A stretch of DNA of 64,000 nt from Bradysia coprophila (taxonomy: Eukaryota; Arthropoda; Insecta; Diptera; Sciaridae): contig NW_023503493.1 in NCBI RefSeq assembly GCF_014529535.1, positions 16,214,001-16,278,000 on the forward strand, given 5' to 3'. Position numbers and translations under genes: made by a program. The number at the start of each line of letters is the position of its first letter. Positions within the stretch are counted from its first letter, which is position 1. This document shows positions 45,301 through 57,694 of the stretch, in pieces. Under the pieces are notes generated by a model, which was not told where the DNA came from, searched no databases, and saw nothing but the letters and a program-made list of their open reading frames with translations.

Positions 45301-48300
45301 CGAAGCAAATTCAATTTTTGTTTCAAACCAACAATTTCGAAAAGTGCTCCTACTAAAATCGATTTTCATTTTCATTGCATTAAAAATTCCATTTCACGCA
45401 ACGTTCACCAATTGGTTACTGTGTCACTTATTTTCCAATGAATAGATAGATTATTCAATTACTTAAATGCGATGAAGTGGTAACGGGTGTTACGAGAAGA
45501 TAACGTCTGTGAGTTGTTATTTGCTGAATGTTGTATATAAAAAAGGGATGACAAATTTTATCGTAAAGAGTTTATATAGTGCAACAGGTACTTGTGTTAT
45601 TCCGTGCGCCTTAAGTTCTATAAGATTTTTCTTTGTTCCATGTTGTTTCCCATGAAAACTTGTGGAGCAAATTTTTTGTTCGAAAAATGGAAATCTGTTT
45701 TCCTGCCGGAAAAGCTGTTTACATGAAAACCTTCAAAGTCGCATCCTTTTCGAAAGTATGGCTTATTACCGGCATTTCAAGGGAAAACGTTTTTTGGGGA
45801 GTCAGAATGGAGTCGATATTAAGGTTCCCCCAAGAAGTGTTCCGGAAAATGCATCAACTGTGAAGCTATTTTCCCTGGCTATTGCCACTACATTTTTCTA
45901 TCTTGACCAAATTTTCACAAGTTTGAAGTCACCAGATGTCAGTTCCTAAAAATAAGTGGCGTTTTCATGGTCCACTGTCTTCCTCAGACCTATGGAACTG
46001 CAGGGAATTCAGACGATTTTCATGGTCCCCTTCTGAATTATATTGATGGTTTAGGCATAGAGGTACCTAGAGTCATTATGAAGCGAAATTCAATGAAAAA
46101 TCACATCACACACACCATTGATAAAAAAGTCCTCTATCCTTTTTCGAAAGCTCAGGTCACATGGTAAAACACATGGAACAAAGAAAATCTTAAAGAACTT
46201 AAGGTGCACGCCGCCATTATTTTCGACACAAGGACCTAGACTATTAAATGATGATATAAAAGTATTGCCAATAATTTTAAACTTTTTGTTAGTGTGGTGA
46301 TACGAATTGAAGATTTTTCTGGCATACGTTATGGTAAGTTCGAATAATACCATTTAATAACGCAACACATTAAATGGTTAGCATGACCTGAGACGCACTT
46401 TAGGTTTTTCAACATTTTAAAAAGCTTCAAAGTGTTTGAGTAACAGCACGTGATTATTCTATTCTATTATTTTAATTTTTCAAATCCAAATAGTGAATCA
46501 GCAGTACCGGACTGGCTCGAAAAAGCCCATCGGGGGCTCCATGCAACTCAATTTAAAAAGGCCCACAAATTAAAAATTCTCATACAAAAATCCAAAAGGC
46601 CCATCGGGAATCACCCGAATTCACCGTATGGCCAGTCCAGGCCTGTGAATCAGATTTTTCAATTTAGAGCTCAAAGTAAAAATTACCTGGAAACGATCGT
46701 AGCACCAGGTGGAAATTCGACTTCCTCTGAACGAACTTCCAAATCATTGTAAAAGCTTACAACATTCGGTTCATTGTTCCGAAAGATACAAGTTCCGTTT
46801 GCTAATTATTGGTTTATCATAAATTTCGTTAAAATCCTAAAATTGAGCAATTTTCTTACCGCAATTCAGTGATCGTCCGACCCATTGACCGTCTTCGCAT
46901 ATAATTTTCCACGTCGTTCTTTCACCAGCACTGCTAGCTATACAGTTAAATGTTATTTCCGTTCCGGATTGAAAACCGTCGTCCATGTCACCGAGTAGGT
47001 CCCCATTCCTATGTTCATTCATTTAAGAATTATTGCTGCTCAATTGAGGAAGTATTTAAATAACTGGACTTTGATTTAATGATGAATCAGTTTGCGATTC
47101 GAAAACGTTAAGAATTTTTCAGCACCACTTTTATGGGTGAGACACGCGTGTGGAACGAATAAAACAAAACTTATCTTGGGTTAGATTAATCTGCTTTGTT
47201 AGTGAGATTCTAGAAATTTCATAGAATTGAGGAAGCGTTCGTCCACTTTGTTTGTCTTTCACTGTTCACAGTGAGAATATAGAAAATTCGTCATTTAAGA
47301 AAACTAATTACCTGTAAACCAAGGCATCGTCCACACGACGCGGAGTTCCGCAATCCTTTCCTGCTTCCAGGTTTCCTGTTCGTTGCACAGAGGTCTCTGC
47401 CACTTTAGCACCACTACTCAGGCCACTAATTACAGCATTCATATCTTCTCGAGTATTGACAAACTCAACTTCGGACAGGTATTCTTCGCGTGATCTTCGG
47501 GCGCCAGTTCCACATTGTATCGTTTTGGGAGACAGACTGCCCAAAGCACATACTGTTAAGAAAAGGTAGACGAATACAGAGCGATCTGTTTGCATTGGTT
47601 AAAATGATTGATTACCCATTTGAACTGGTAGATTATTTGCTACATTTTCACATTGTACACTAACCGAACTGCCATGAGCTATGGTCAATCCACCTCTATA
47701 GCCACCCTAAAATTGAATCATTTTCATCTAATTCAAAAACTTTAACCGAAAAACTCACTTGATAGACTGCATTCGCTATATTTGGTAAGATGCATGGCGC
47801 AGGAAGACATTCCGGCATGTTGGATGTGTCCCAATTTCCTTGCCAGCACTTCAATTGATTTGTGCCTTGGACATTATAGCCATCGTCACACTGCACATCA
47901 ATTATATCACCGTTCAGTATCTCATCAAATGCATTTAGCATTTTCGGTGTTGGTTTAGCATTCGGAGTTGATACATCGGTTGTGACCGTGTAGAAACTAC
48001 CATGTTCAGTGGATGGTACAGAGCAGGGTACTTTTGACGATAAATAAAAGATTAGTTCGATTTCAATTCGTTTATTTGAGAGTCTTACATAATGTGCACA
48101 GAGGTTTCATTGGCTTCCATCGGCTACGTACACATTTCGCTGTACCGTTCGGATTCTGCAGATTCAATTTGTATTCTTTGGCACAAGTAACTTTGACCAT
48201 TGTTCCAGCACTGTATTCATGGGTCGGATCACGTCCTTCACGGATGATGTCAATACGCATATACGGTTCGGATGGAAGAGGCTAGGGATATAGTGTCATT

Positions 48301-51300
48301 TTATATCACATTGATCGGTTTACATACTTTTGCGGTAGTGTTTACACTCGTGCACTGACTGTGTTGTAATCTATTGTTAGCATGTCAGACTATCTTTTCT
48401 ATAAAATTCACAGACATTAAGGGCTATGGGGGGTTGTAGTTGAAGGACATGGAGTCAGATTTATGTGACGATCGATGGAAATCAAGAATCGAAAGTGAAA
48501 TTTGTTTATCGGATTCAATAACCTGCCAATTTCTATCAATTGTCCCATAGTAACAAACACGAGCAATGAAGATAAGTTGCATCAATTACTACACTACACA
48601 TGCATGCAATACAGACGTCTATATCTACTAACCTCACAGGGTCCTTTTGCTTTTCCACGTTTCAGTCCCTCCAAATTTTCATCAATTTCAGTTCCATCAA
48701 CAGGTGAAACTGTTTGATTGGAGTTTGCTCTCTTTCGAAATTTTCGATTTCTTTTTTCATTTTCTACATTCGAGTCAACGTTTCGTTTACGGCGAATGAT
48801 TTGTGATTTTAGTTTGGCAATAAGTTCCGTCATATTTGGCTTTATTGAGTAGTCGATATCTTCACGAATATTATCACTGCTGACGAAATTGTTGTTCACA
48901 ATTCGGTATTGATTGCGTTGGTTTTCGTTGTGCTCCTCACCAAAGTAACCGTTATCGGGAAACGGATCATTTCGATTTTCTTTATTATCCGTATTGGCAA
49001 AATTGTAGCTGGCTACAGTCGGTTTTGTGTTCACAAATGAGTTTGCTGAATCATATCGATGGTAATGATTTACATTATTTTGTGTCTGACTCGGATGTAA
49101 TCTCGTTAATGATTCATGATTGTCAAATGGACGTCTGCTTATTTCTGAAGAATAATTTTGTATGTTATTGTAGCCCAGTATGTTCTTCACATATTTCTGA
49201 TACTTTTGTCTAATCGTTTCCATATATTTAGCATATGCTTCTTCGCCCTGAAAAGGGCGTCGGAGCTGACGATGAATGAAATTATTCAGATTTCGTGACA
49301 CGCGACGATGAACGATATTTTTGTGATGCGGATATATGAAGTGGTGGTATTGACTCGGCAATATGTCGAATGTGTGGACGTTTCGTTTGGCACGAGATCG
49401 ATGTTCGGTCATACGATCCGAAAGTGCTGAAAGTTCTTCGAATCGTCGCTGTAGTTCGCGATAGTTTTGAAGAATATAACGAGATCGCATGAATTTCATT
49501 TCAACGGATCTTCGCTTACGGTTCCATCGTAAGCGTGGATGTTGACCCAGTAGACAACTGAAAAATATGGTTTTCAATGACGCAACGAGTTAATGTGTGA
49601 ATGAAATGATTAAAAATGTTAAGTGAATTTATTAAACAAAAGAAATAATTAATTAGCATGATCTGTGTCGGTTCGATGAAATTTAACGAGAGCGAGAGAA
49701 ACTGTAATTTATTCCTTGCAAACAAACGTCAAGCCATAAGGCAATTCCATGTAATTTATGAATTGCCATTCTACCAATTCCCATCTTCTAAAATATCTTC
49801 GGGGATCCTCTACTCATAAACAAAGTCTTTTGTTCTTTTTTCGTAGCTTATGTACTTCAAAGATATCTAAGATTTACCCATTCTACATCACAATGAAATT
49901 ACCTAACTACCCTTTTAAAAAGACCGACGCTATTTGCAGTTGCTGCAAATAGTGCTTCATGGAGACTATTCGCAGTTACTGCAAATAGTACTTCATGAAG
50001 ACTATTCGCAGTAACTGCAAATAGTGTTTCATGGAAACTCCATGAGAAACTATTTGCAGTTACTGCGAATAGTCTCCAAGGAGCACTATTTACAGTTCCT
50101 GCGAATAGTCTCCATGAACCACTGTGTGCAGGAACTGCGAATAGTCTCCATGAACCAATATTTGCAGGAACTGCGAATAGTCTCCATGAACCACTATTTG
50201 CAGAAACTGCAAATAGCATTTTCGTTTTAAAAATGGCTAGTCATCGCTTTGTAGGACTAGTACGACAATTAGTTATGACTAAAGTTCCTTCAAAGCCTGT
50301 GTTAAAAGTAAAACTAAAGACAAGTTTTTGTATTAATCAAGAGAGCATCTTCTAATTACGGTACTTTCAGACGAAACCTCACTGACGTTTCGTTAAATAT
50401 TTCGTTCATTCACTCATTCGTATGATTTTTTAAAACGTGGACAGCATTTCTTAACGTGTATTCAACCGTTCTTTAATATCACAGCAGAGTAAAATAAACC
50501 AAGGAGGGACCTAATACACTGGATGAACTTAATACACTGGAGCTTAAATGAACTCAAATGAACACTGACATAAATTGAAAAATTTTATTCACAAAAAATA
50601 TAGGGCTACTAGATTATTCAGGTCCCTAGTCAAATCAGCGCTACTGCCTAGTTAACTTTACTCTGTCGTGTTAATATCATCTATTGAAAATACTTAGATA
50701 AAAGAAGAAGATATGTTTTTGATAAGTAGAAAGGTACAGTCGTTACTTCTGTTTCGATATTAGACAACGTCAGATTTTTCAACGCTAAATGCAAAGACAG
50801 TAACACTAACATATAATGACGTAATCAATCAGCAAAAAAATGAATTTTCAAAGTCTTATCGCACAGCAGTCCGATTGAAAAATTTATTGATTTTCCGGAG
50901 TCCTGAGATCATTCGCTACACTCTGGCATTGTGTTTTGTCAAAATCTGTCGAATTAAAATTTAATTATTTTTTAGATGACAGTCCACCATTCAAACATTT
51001 AACGATTAGCGTTAGTGTTACCGTCTTTGCATTTAGCGTCGAAAAATCTGAAGTTACCTATTGTGTGAAGTTTGAACGATGCTCGAAATTATTTGTTTTT
51101 TCGCATTACGTTTCCAGCGCTCCCACAGTGTCCTACTTTGTCCTACTTTCTGGAAATTTGTCCTACTTGTCCTACTGTCCTGCGTAGGACAAGTTTGTTA
51201 AGCTTTATGCTATTGGATAAACTCCATTATTCGTAATATTACATTTCTGTAGTCGAATAAATGTGTAACAGTTTACTTTAGAAGTCACCTGATACCAATA

Positions 51301-54300
51301 GTTTTATTACTAGAATATGAAGTACTTGCGTCGATATTTCCTCTTTCAAGAGGTTTTTTGTGATCGACATAGAATCACAAACTTTAGTAATTGTCCTGAG
51401 TTATAAGCTATTTTTCATAATACTTTCTATAATCGTTCCAATGAACTATATGCTTCCAAAGCTTGATTCCAAACCCATAATAATACTCATAAAATGTCTC
51501 ATTGAACCTTGTATTCGTATGAGATAAATAAATTTTCGGTTTCGACTATTTCGCTAACTATTTAGCAAGAGTAAGTACTGCCTAAATATAAGAATTTGAT
51601 TTTTCAGACACCAATCAGCTTAGAGAAGGATTTTTTTAATGTTTGTGATTCGTTTTACGAGAGCGTGGTCGCTTTGCATTTCTTTTCTATCCGAATGAGG
51701 AAAGAATTGTCCTACTTGTCCTACTATAGGACACGAAATTTTGAGTGGGACCTCTGCGTTTCTCTTAATCGATTAAGGAACTTGTTTATGTATTGCCCGT
51801 CGACAAGTGGATCGCCACCGGTTTCTGGTGGGTTTCGATTTTTGTTTTTTATACGTTGCCACACGTTATTGATAATTTCAAGATATTTCAGTTGGGAGGC
51901 TACGCTGATCGTTTGGTGAAAAAGGACTTCACCTAGCACAAATTAATGGCCTTGGAAATAGTTTCACATTGCAATATGGGCAACATAGAGAAACTTAATT
52001 TCAAAACCCACCGAAACCCCGTGCTACCATATACATTAAAAACACGTACCGAGCGAGCCAATCTTAATCTACAATCGCTAAACCGAACTTGCATCAGCTG
52101 GTCCCATTTGGAATTGTATGTGACCAGCTGGTGCAAAATAACGTATGCACACCAGTTCGGTTTAGCGATTGTATTGCAATAATTTCGATGTTATTAATAA
52201 TTGATTTTTTAGCAGTAGGAATGTCGTAAACTTACACATTTTCGAGGAATATCACTTTTAAGTCTTTAAAATTTACGATTGCTATGTTTTTCCGAGCTTT
52301 CTCGTCAGTGTACAATGAAAATTAATTCAACTCCAGCAGTTTTTACGACAGTACATTTTTAGGGGACGGCCATGAAATTTTATCGACAGGGACTAAGAAA
52401 ATAAGCGATGAGCTCTCGCCGATTGACATATTATTGGGCTTCGGCCCCTCTGTCGATCGTTAAACTGATAAAAATAAAATAAAATAAAATAAAAATAAAT
52501 CTTTGTCCTTATAGCAAAAGAAATGCTTAACAATTGAAGTAAAAGATTCGGAAATGCACAGATTAAGATAAGTAACAGATTCACTGTAATTACACTGGTG
52601 ATTTGCCGTCTGTGAAAGGTTGGCACAAAATTCTGATAATTTTGTTTTAAAAAATTTGAGATATTCCGATACTTCATTTGGTATTCTACAAATTGTTTTG
52701 TCTCACCGGGGACAAAGTTTCAAAATAAAAGAACAGTAACTTCGACCTTATGAACTTCAAGACATTGAAAGAGTAACTACAAACGACTACTTACAGTGGT
52801 AATTCTGTAGGCCGCCATAAGCCACCAACACAAGTTGCTCCTGGTGGTCCAACATCCAGCACATATCCCTTATCGCAGTCGTACATGATTTGCTTATTAT
52901 TTATAATCTGTTTTAAGAAAAAGAAATAAAATCTTCGAATACAACTCATTGATTGAACTACATCAGATTCATCACCTTTTTCACATAAGGACGATAGTCA
53001 TACAACCCCATATTTCCGACAAGTAAAATCTTTCCATGCTCGATGTAACCCGGAAACGAACAGTAAACTTCCTGACACATTGGCGTCTCGCCCGTCCAAT
53101 TACCGAACGAGCACGTCAAAACATATTCATTCGGATCGGTCACCTCCTTTCCGCCGGGGCCAGTTAAATTGAAACCATCCTTGCATTTGAATCTGGCTTT
53201 CATGCCGTGCTCCGTCTTCGGCGCCAGGACCATACCGAATTTCGGAGGTTTTGGCAGACCTTTACATCTGGCCGGTATGCATCGTGGTATTACACTCCAT
53301 GTGCCATTGTTACAGGTCGGAGGAGAAAATGAGGAGATTGGAAATTCATAGAATTCTTCACACATCACTTCCAGTGTTGTCCCATGTCGTACTTTATTTG
53401 TTGCGGTGCCTAATGTTGGAGGAACGAATGTTGTTGTGATATTTGGATCGAGTTCAACTTCCATTGGTATCACAGTTCCTTGCGAAATTGTTGGTACCAT
53501 GCAGGGAGCTGTAAGTTGCAGATATTTATCAAAAGATGATTTTGATAAAAGCATTTTTTTCACACAACCTAAACATTCCGGAACGCTATATCTCCATCTT
53601 CCATCAATTTGGCACACTGTTGATGTGTTACCAACTAGCAACATTCCCGGATGACAACGATAAATAATGCTTGCTCCTAGTCCAGTGCCAGCTTCTATAT
53701 TTTCCAGCCAACCATTATACAAAATACCGGGATGTCCGCAATTGATTTCCTTACATGTCGGAAGCTGACCGCTCCATTTACGATCAGCTCCACATCGACG
53801 TGATCCTTCTCCGACCAATGTGAAACCATACTTGCACTCATAGCTAACAACCGAGTTGTACGAACAAGTTGTGTAGATTGCTTTTCCATTCTTTGGATTT
53901 TCCGGTGGTGGACATTGAACCGCTGTTACCACTGGCAAAGTAAAGCAATTCTAGGCTTAGTAAGGGTAAAAGCAATGTAGGGTCTATGAAAAACTTTTAT
54001 TTTTAGATCCATCCTCCCAAATGTATAATCTCTGAAACCCTACTCCCTCCCTGCACTTGCAACATGCAAGACCTACGAAAAATTTTTTATATTAGAAGCT
54101 GATATCCAGTCAAGTGAATGCGATATGTCTCCACAACACATCAAAATGGTTGATAATACCGGAAGTATTGTTAAATGAACAGACTCCAACCATGCCTCAA
54201 ACTATGTACCACAAGAGATCTTAATCTTACAATATAAATTTAATGAACGAAATGAACGAACCAACGGACGATCTTCCTGAACCAAGATTATCTAAGATTG

Positions 54301-56515
54301 GATCTCTTTGTTCGCTGTTCCCTACTATCACCTACACCTATTAAAGGAAACAAAAAATAGCTACCGCAACTATCCCGAGTCAAAATCTAACTCCTCCACC
54401 ATATGTGTTCAAGAAAAACAAAACATTTCATTTGCGGTAACTATTTTTATTTATGCAAAGCGATTACATCTCTGATTAATACAATTTTTCTTTTTATCTT
54501 TGTTTGTGTCATTATTTTAATGATCTAAAGCTAAACGTTCAACGATTTTATCGTAATAAATCTTACTAGGCGACTACACATCATGCACTAAAAGACAAAA
54601 TTTGCGTGCGTAAAATATTCTTCCTAAATTCATTTCTGAGACCCCGGAGACTATTGTGTGAGTTTGTGTGTTATTATGAGATGAGTTTTAGTCGGCTTCA
54701 TTGATGAGAAATTGAATTAAAAGATTACATTCAGTTATCTGATTAAACGAACTCTTTGGTTAGTATTAGATAGATTTTACTCACAGACACAGGTGGGTAA
54801 TTCTTTCGGTGTCCAAGATCCATCAGCCTGACAAAAACGTTCCAATTTTCCAACCAATTCGTAGCCATCTCCACAGTGATACGTTACACGGCATCCGAAT
54901 GTATAGCATTCGCCAGCATGCCATCCATGAGCAGGATCATTTGGCTGTCCGCATGACCGAGCTGTACAAATTTAACGAAAATAAATTGAAATCTTTTCTG
55001 TACGTGTTCCTCAATTTGGACAAACACTTACGTTCACATTGAATATCTGGCCCGTACCAACTGGCTAGACCGTCTAAATAAATTTAGTTGAAAAGATGAG
55101 TTTCATTTTCATCGGAATAAAATTGGGTGAATGTTTTACCGATAGCCAAACACTTGGCACGAGGGAAACCAGCAGTTACATATCCAGTATGGCAATGGTA
55201 TTGAACGGTGGAGTCCAAGTCAAATGTGGCTTGTTCGGGAAGTGCAGAATGACGAGCATGATCGATTGTGGGTGGCGTCAAACAGTAAACTAGATTATAA
55301 ATCAAGAAAAACTTTGTCAGAAAATCGCGCAACCTAGAAGTTCTTTAAGGAAAATGTTCCAAAAACAATAGTTGCATGTTGAAGCCGAGATGCAACACTT
55401 GTCTTTAGAAGCATTTACGTAAGGATATAATATTTACTATTTTGTTTGCATGCTGGTTCCTGTCCCGCCCAATGTCCATCTGCTTGACATAGTCGACTAG
55501 CTATAAACACAATCATACTCTAGTACATATAGTACATCCCAGCAATATGAAAATCACGGTAAAATACCTAGACCAACGACATGATATCCATGTGGGCATG
55601 TGTACGTTGCTCGGCCACCGAAATGTCGACCAGACAATACCACTTGTCCCAATGATGGCTGTTCCAATTCAGGACATTCGCGATCTAAGAATTTATTTGA
55701 GTTAGACCGGATATGTCATAAAATGACTAAATTCGAGAAATTCGAAAAATAAGAGATTTTCCTCAGCAAAGTCCAATCAAATTGTGTTACCTGGTTTAAT
55801 GCATGACATTCCACAGGCTCCGTCACACAAACATTTCTTCTTTTTGCTCTTACAATCCTCGTCGGATGAACATTTTCTCAGACACTTTTGACCCAGCAAT
55901 GTAGCTTGTTCTTCGTCACGGGGACATTCAGTTGATGGTGAATTTCGTGGATTTTTGTAGATTCTACTATCGTCATCAGCTTCAGAAGATTCTTCATCTT
56001 CGTCCCAGTCGTCGTCATCTTCATCGGTGGCTTCAGTTGGTACAGCAAAGCCTTAAAAAATTTAAAATTTTCTAAGAAATTTCAGGTTTCATTTTACTAA
56101 AAAACAATGAAAATCTGTCGAAAATACAGCGACCATTTGCCTTGCACAAAAATTTCAAAAATAGCTTCGCACAAATGATAATATATAACGTACACAATGA
56201 CTGAAAGAAACGAAATCGTATCCATGCGCAAAAATCATGTGTCCCATTTATAAATATCTCCCATTCCACATAAATAATAAACGATCAGCTGTTTCGAAAC
56301 CAAAACAAAATTCTACAACAAAAAAATATTATGAACCGGCAATACACAAACAGAATGGAATGTTTGTAAACAAAATCGACACGTGCACAGTCGCCATATT
56401 TGGGTGTAGTGGGTGGCAAAACCACCCACAGCCCAAAATCCTCCAGCCCGAAATTGCACTCACCCTTTTCAACCAAAATGGCTGCTAGGAGTAACCAGCA
56501 AAAAAGTCGATTCAT
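42307..56515 (-). CDS. Hasp: Hasp/LEV-9-like secreted synaptic scaffold with WAP, 17 CCP and Ig domains
   Basis: Twenty-three exons join in phase to 1,678 aa: 56515-56464, 56051-55791, 55684-55568, 55500-55438, 55289-55140, 55073-55032, 54961-54785, 53931-53569, 53508-52976, 52907-52795, 49557-48633, 48281-48089, 48030-47759, 47706-47616, 47552-47312, 47008-46860, 46801-46687, 43812-43694, 43635-43325, 43265-43091, 43022-42834, 42762-42592, 42521-42307. Order: signal peptide MNRLFCWLLLAAILVEKG; acidic stretch; eight-Cys WAP (residues ~60-102); CCP 1-8; RKRR|S just after CCP 8; a ~300-residue basic linker with further dibasic sites (SRAKR, RRKR, FRKR); CCP 9-13; Ig (~1330-1428); CCP 14-17. WAP plus eight CCP is the layout known for nematode LEV-9, which clusters acetylcholine receptors. 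The Ig-plus-CCP half recalls fly Hikaru genki. Introns split several CCPs, which argues for one transcript. The symbol is by resemblance. Confidence 0.85.
43931..43936 (-). terminator. polyadenylation signal of the nested JmjC gene
   Basis: AATAAA on the minus strand, about 27 bp after the JmjC gene's stop codon and upstream of the next Hasp-like exon. Confidence 0.65.
43963..45052 (-). CDS. type II membrane JmjC/cupin-like dioxygenase, nested gene
   Basis: Exons 45052-44357, 44295-44220, 44164-44111 and 44048-43963 give 303 aa. An N-terminal cytosolic stretch (~38 residues) is followed by one membrane span (LRVIVIGAALLLFAVLKVYL) and then a JmjC/cupin-8-type domain, probably lumenal or extracellular: GRPVIVTDATSSW, FDFWYFKEIY, DPWYFGWSNC, then GLGAHMHVDN with an HxD metal pair (His-Val-Asp, created across the exon 1/2 junction), QAQIKGEKEWTLAPP, and a distal His in NRWYHKT. 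These fit an Fe(II)/2-oxoglutarate oxygenase. The substrate is unknown; hydroxylation of a secretory-pathway protein is a guess from topology. The gene lies wholly inside the 2.9 kb intron between exons 17 and 18 of the Hasp-like gene, on the same strand, with its own start and polyadenylation signal. Confidence 0.85.
46502..46645. mobile_element. 144-bp hAT-type MITE in a Hasp-like intron
   Basis: Ends CAGTACCGGACTGGC and GGCCAGTCCAGGCCTG are imperfect terminal inverted repeats starting with CAG, and TGAATCAG flanks both sides (46494-46501 and 46646-46653). The 8-bp duplication and CAG end are hAT hallmarks. Internal GGCCCATCGGG-like repeats are present. Confidence 0.8.
49929..50218. repeat. 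palindromic ~36-bp minisatellite
   Basis: About eight units built from CTATTTGCAGTTACTGCGAATAG-type hairpin cores separated by TCTCCATGAAC-type spacers. Every core is itself a near-perfect inverted repeat. The 106-codon ORF across it on the minus strand (LFAVPANSGSWR repeated) is the minisatellite in translation and not a likely gene. It is not a CRISPR array: spacers are repeats too. Confidence 0.75.
52070..52173. mobile_element. short palindromic element, TA ends
   Basis: TACAATCGCTAAACCGAACT on the left pairs with AGTTCGGTTTAGCGATTGTA on the right, and inner CAGCTGGTC/GACCAGCTG also pairs. TA at both ends suggests a tiny Tc1/mariner-type MITE of about 104 bp. Confidence 0.65.
52415..52500 (+). 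mobile_element. LINE 3' tail with AAAAT microsatellite
   Basis: CTCTCGCCGATTGACATATT, a short TGGGCTTCGGCCC hairpin, GATCGTTAAACTG and then repeated ATAAA/AAAAT units form a typical non-LTR retrotransposon 3' terminus on the plus strand, antisense to the host gene. Only the tail remains. Confidence 0.6.
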
Positions 56516-56952
56516 AATTTAACGTTTTCGCGGAAAACCAACAATTTTCAGTTCAAAAAAACATTTCACTGATTCGCACAATCACTTCATACAACCGCTG
56601 CACGTAATGTCACGTGTAAATTGATCAATTTTCCCAGGAAAATTCTGATTTTTGTTGGGAGCGAAAATTTTCACACTACCAGTCGTGTTGCGATTTGATT
56701 TTGCAATCCAACCTGGCGGTGGAAATTTGCCCAACTCGTGCACATGAGATGTGGTTTGTGCCAGAGATAAACGAAATATATTGGCATCTGTTGTTAATTT
56801 AAATTTCAAGTTTTCTCTTCAATTTTGATAAGAAAACTTTTTTTTTTGTTTTATTTTTTTTTGTACTTGCGATGCTGTTTGAGATTGGTTATATGGTTTG
56901 TTGGAACAAATGACCAAAAACAAGACTAGCTCTTTTGACAGAGTTTCCAACA

Positions 56953-57098
56953 ATCACGAAATTCGCTTTCGCAGTTAAAAATATTCAAATTTTTGTGATG
57001 GCGGCTTGTCTATTTCTATGTAAGGTTTCAGGACTGCCTCTTTCAATAGATGAGTTAGAGTCCTGTAAAATTGTAGAATTTGGATGGGTGGATTGAGC
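56953..57098 (+). repeat. direct repeat, copy 1
   Basis: Starts ATCACGAAATTCGCTTTCGC and ends GGATGGGTGGATTGAGC. The second copy at 57429-57577 is almost identical apart from a 3-bp GGT insertion. The 330 bp between them hold a diverged tandem repeat around TTTCAGTTATTTAGCTAAATT. Confidence 0.8.
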
Positions 57099-57428
57099 AC
57101 CATGATGACCACCATCAAGATGATGACCATCATCTTGCAATCAAGCTTTGACGATTCGTTGGCTGAAATCCCGAACGAATTTCAGTTGTTTAGTTAAACT
57201 TATGAGGCATTTCAGTTATTTAGCTAAATTCGTATTCATTTCAGCGTTTAGTTATTTGAATTTGCAGGCTTTTCAGCTTTAAGCTGCTTCAATTTGTAGG
57301 CATTTCAGCTTTATAGTCAAAGTAGTTTAGCTTCTCGTTTTAGTTGGTCTTCATTGTTGTCTGTATAGTTCGTTGCCAAATCGCAACGTTAAAAAGACCA
57401 GAAAGATGCTTTGTAGCAATCTGTTGTT

Positions 57429-57577
57429 ATCACGAAATTCGCTTTCGCAGTTAAAAATATTCAAATTTTTGTGATGGCGGCTTGTCTATTTCTATGTAAG
57501 GTTTCAGGACTGCCTCTTTCAATAGATGAGTTAGAGTCCTGTAAAATTGTAGAATTTGGTGGATGGGTGGATTGAGC
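57429..57577 (+). repeat. direct repeat, copy 2
   Basis: Second copy of 56953-57098, offset by 476 bp in the same orientation, with one 3-bp insertion (GGTGGATGGG). It could reflect a segmental tandem duplication or short LTR-like ends around a 330-bp interior. Confidence 0.8.
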
Positions 57578-57694
57578 GAGCATGCAGAGAGTTTTATTGT
57601 GTACAAATGAAATTTCGGGATGAAATTCTAAGTATGACGATCTTTTACGTATGAAAAATATAGTTCTTACGAATCCGTTTGCCAATTTTTCCTT

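Larger units (their letters stand above)
49558..52794 (-). other. 3.2 kb intron of the Hasp-like gene with repeats
   Basis: Between exons 10 and 11 lie a palindromic minisatellite (49929-50218), one arm of the 29036-type MITE (50839-50912), TTGTCCTACTTGTCCTAC repeats near 51135-51180 and 51705-51730, a short palindrome (52070-52173) and a LINE tail (52415-52500). None of the ORFs here is convincing. Confidence 0.7.

Noticed and set aside
42307..49557. Splitting the sushi gene into two genes (Hasp and Hig) around exon 11
   Set aside because: Exon 11 closes CCP 8 at its start and runs in phase into CCP 9; no new signal peptide or stop lies between. Kept as one gene, with the alternative noted as testable.
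49929..50218. Possible CRISPR-like array
   Set aside because: Spacers are themselves repeated and repeats are not identical; the host is a eukaryote. It is a minisatellite.
49899..50219. 106-codon minus-strand ORF with LFAVPANSGSWR-type repeats
   Set aside because: It is the palindromic minisatellite in translation; the repeat period (36 bp) is a multiple of three, so long open frames arise automatically. It lies in an intron of the Hasp-like gene on the same strand and has no start context or conserved domain.
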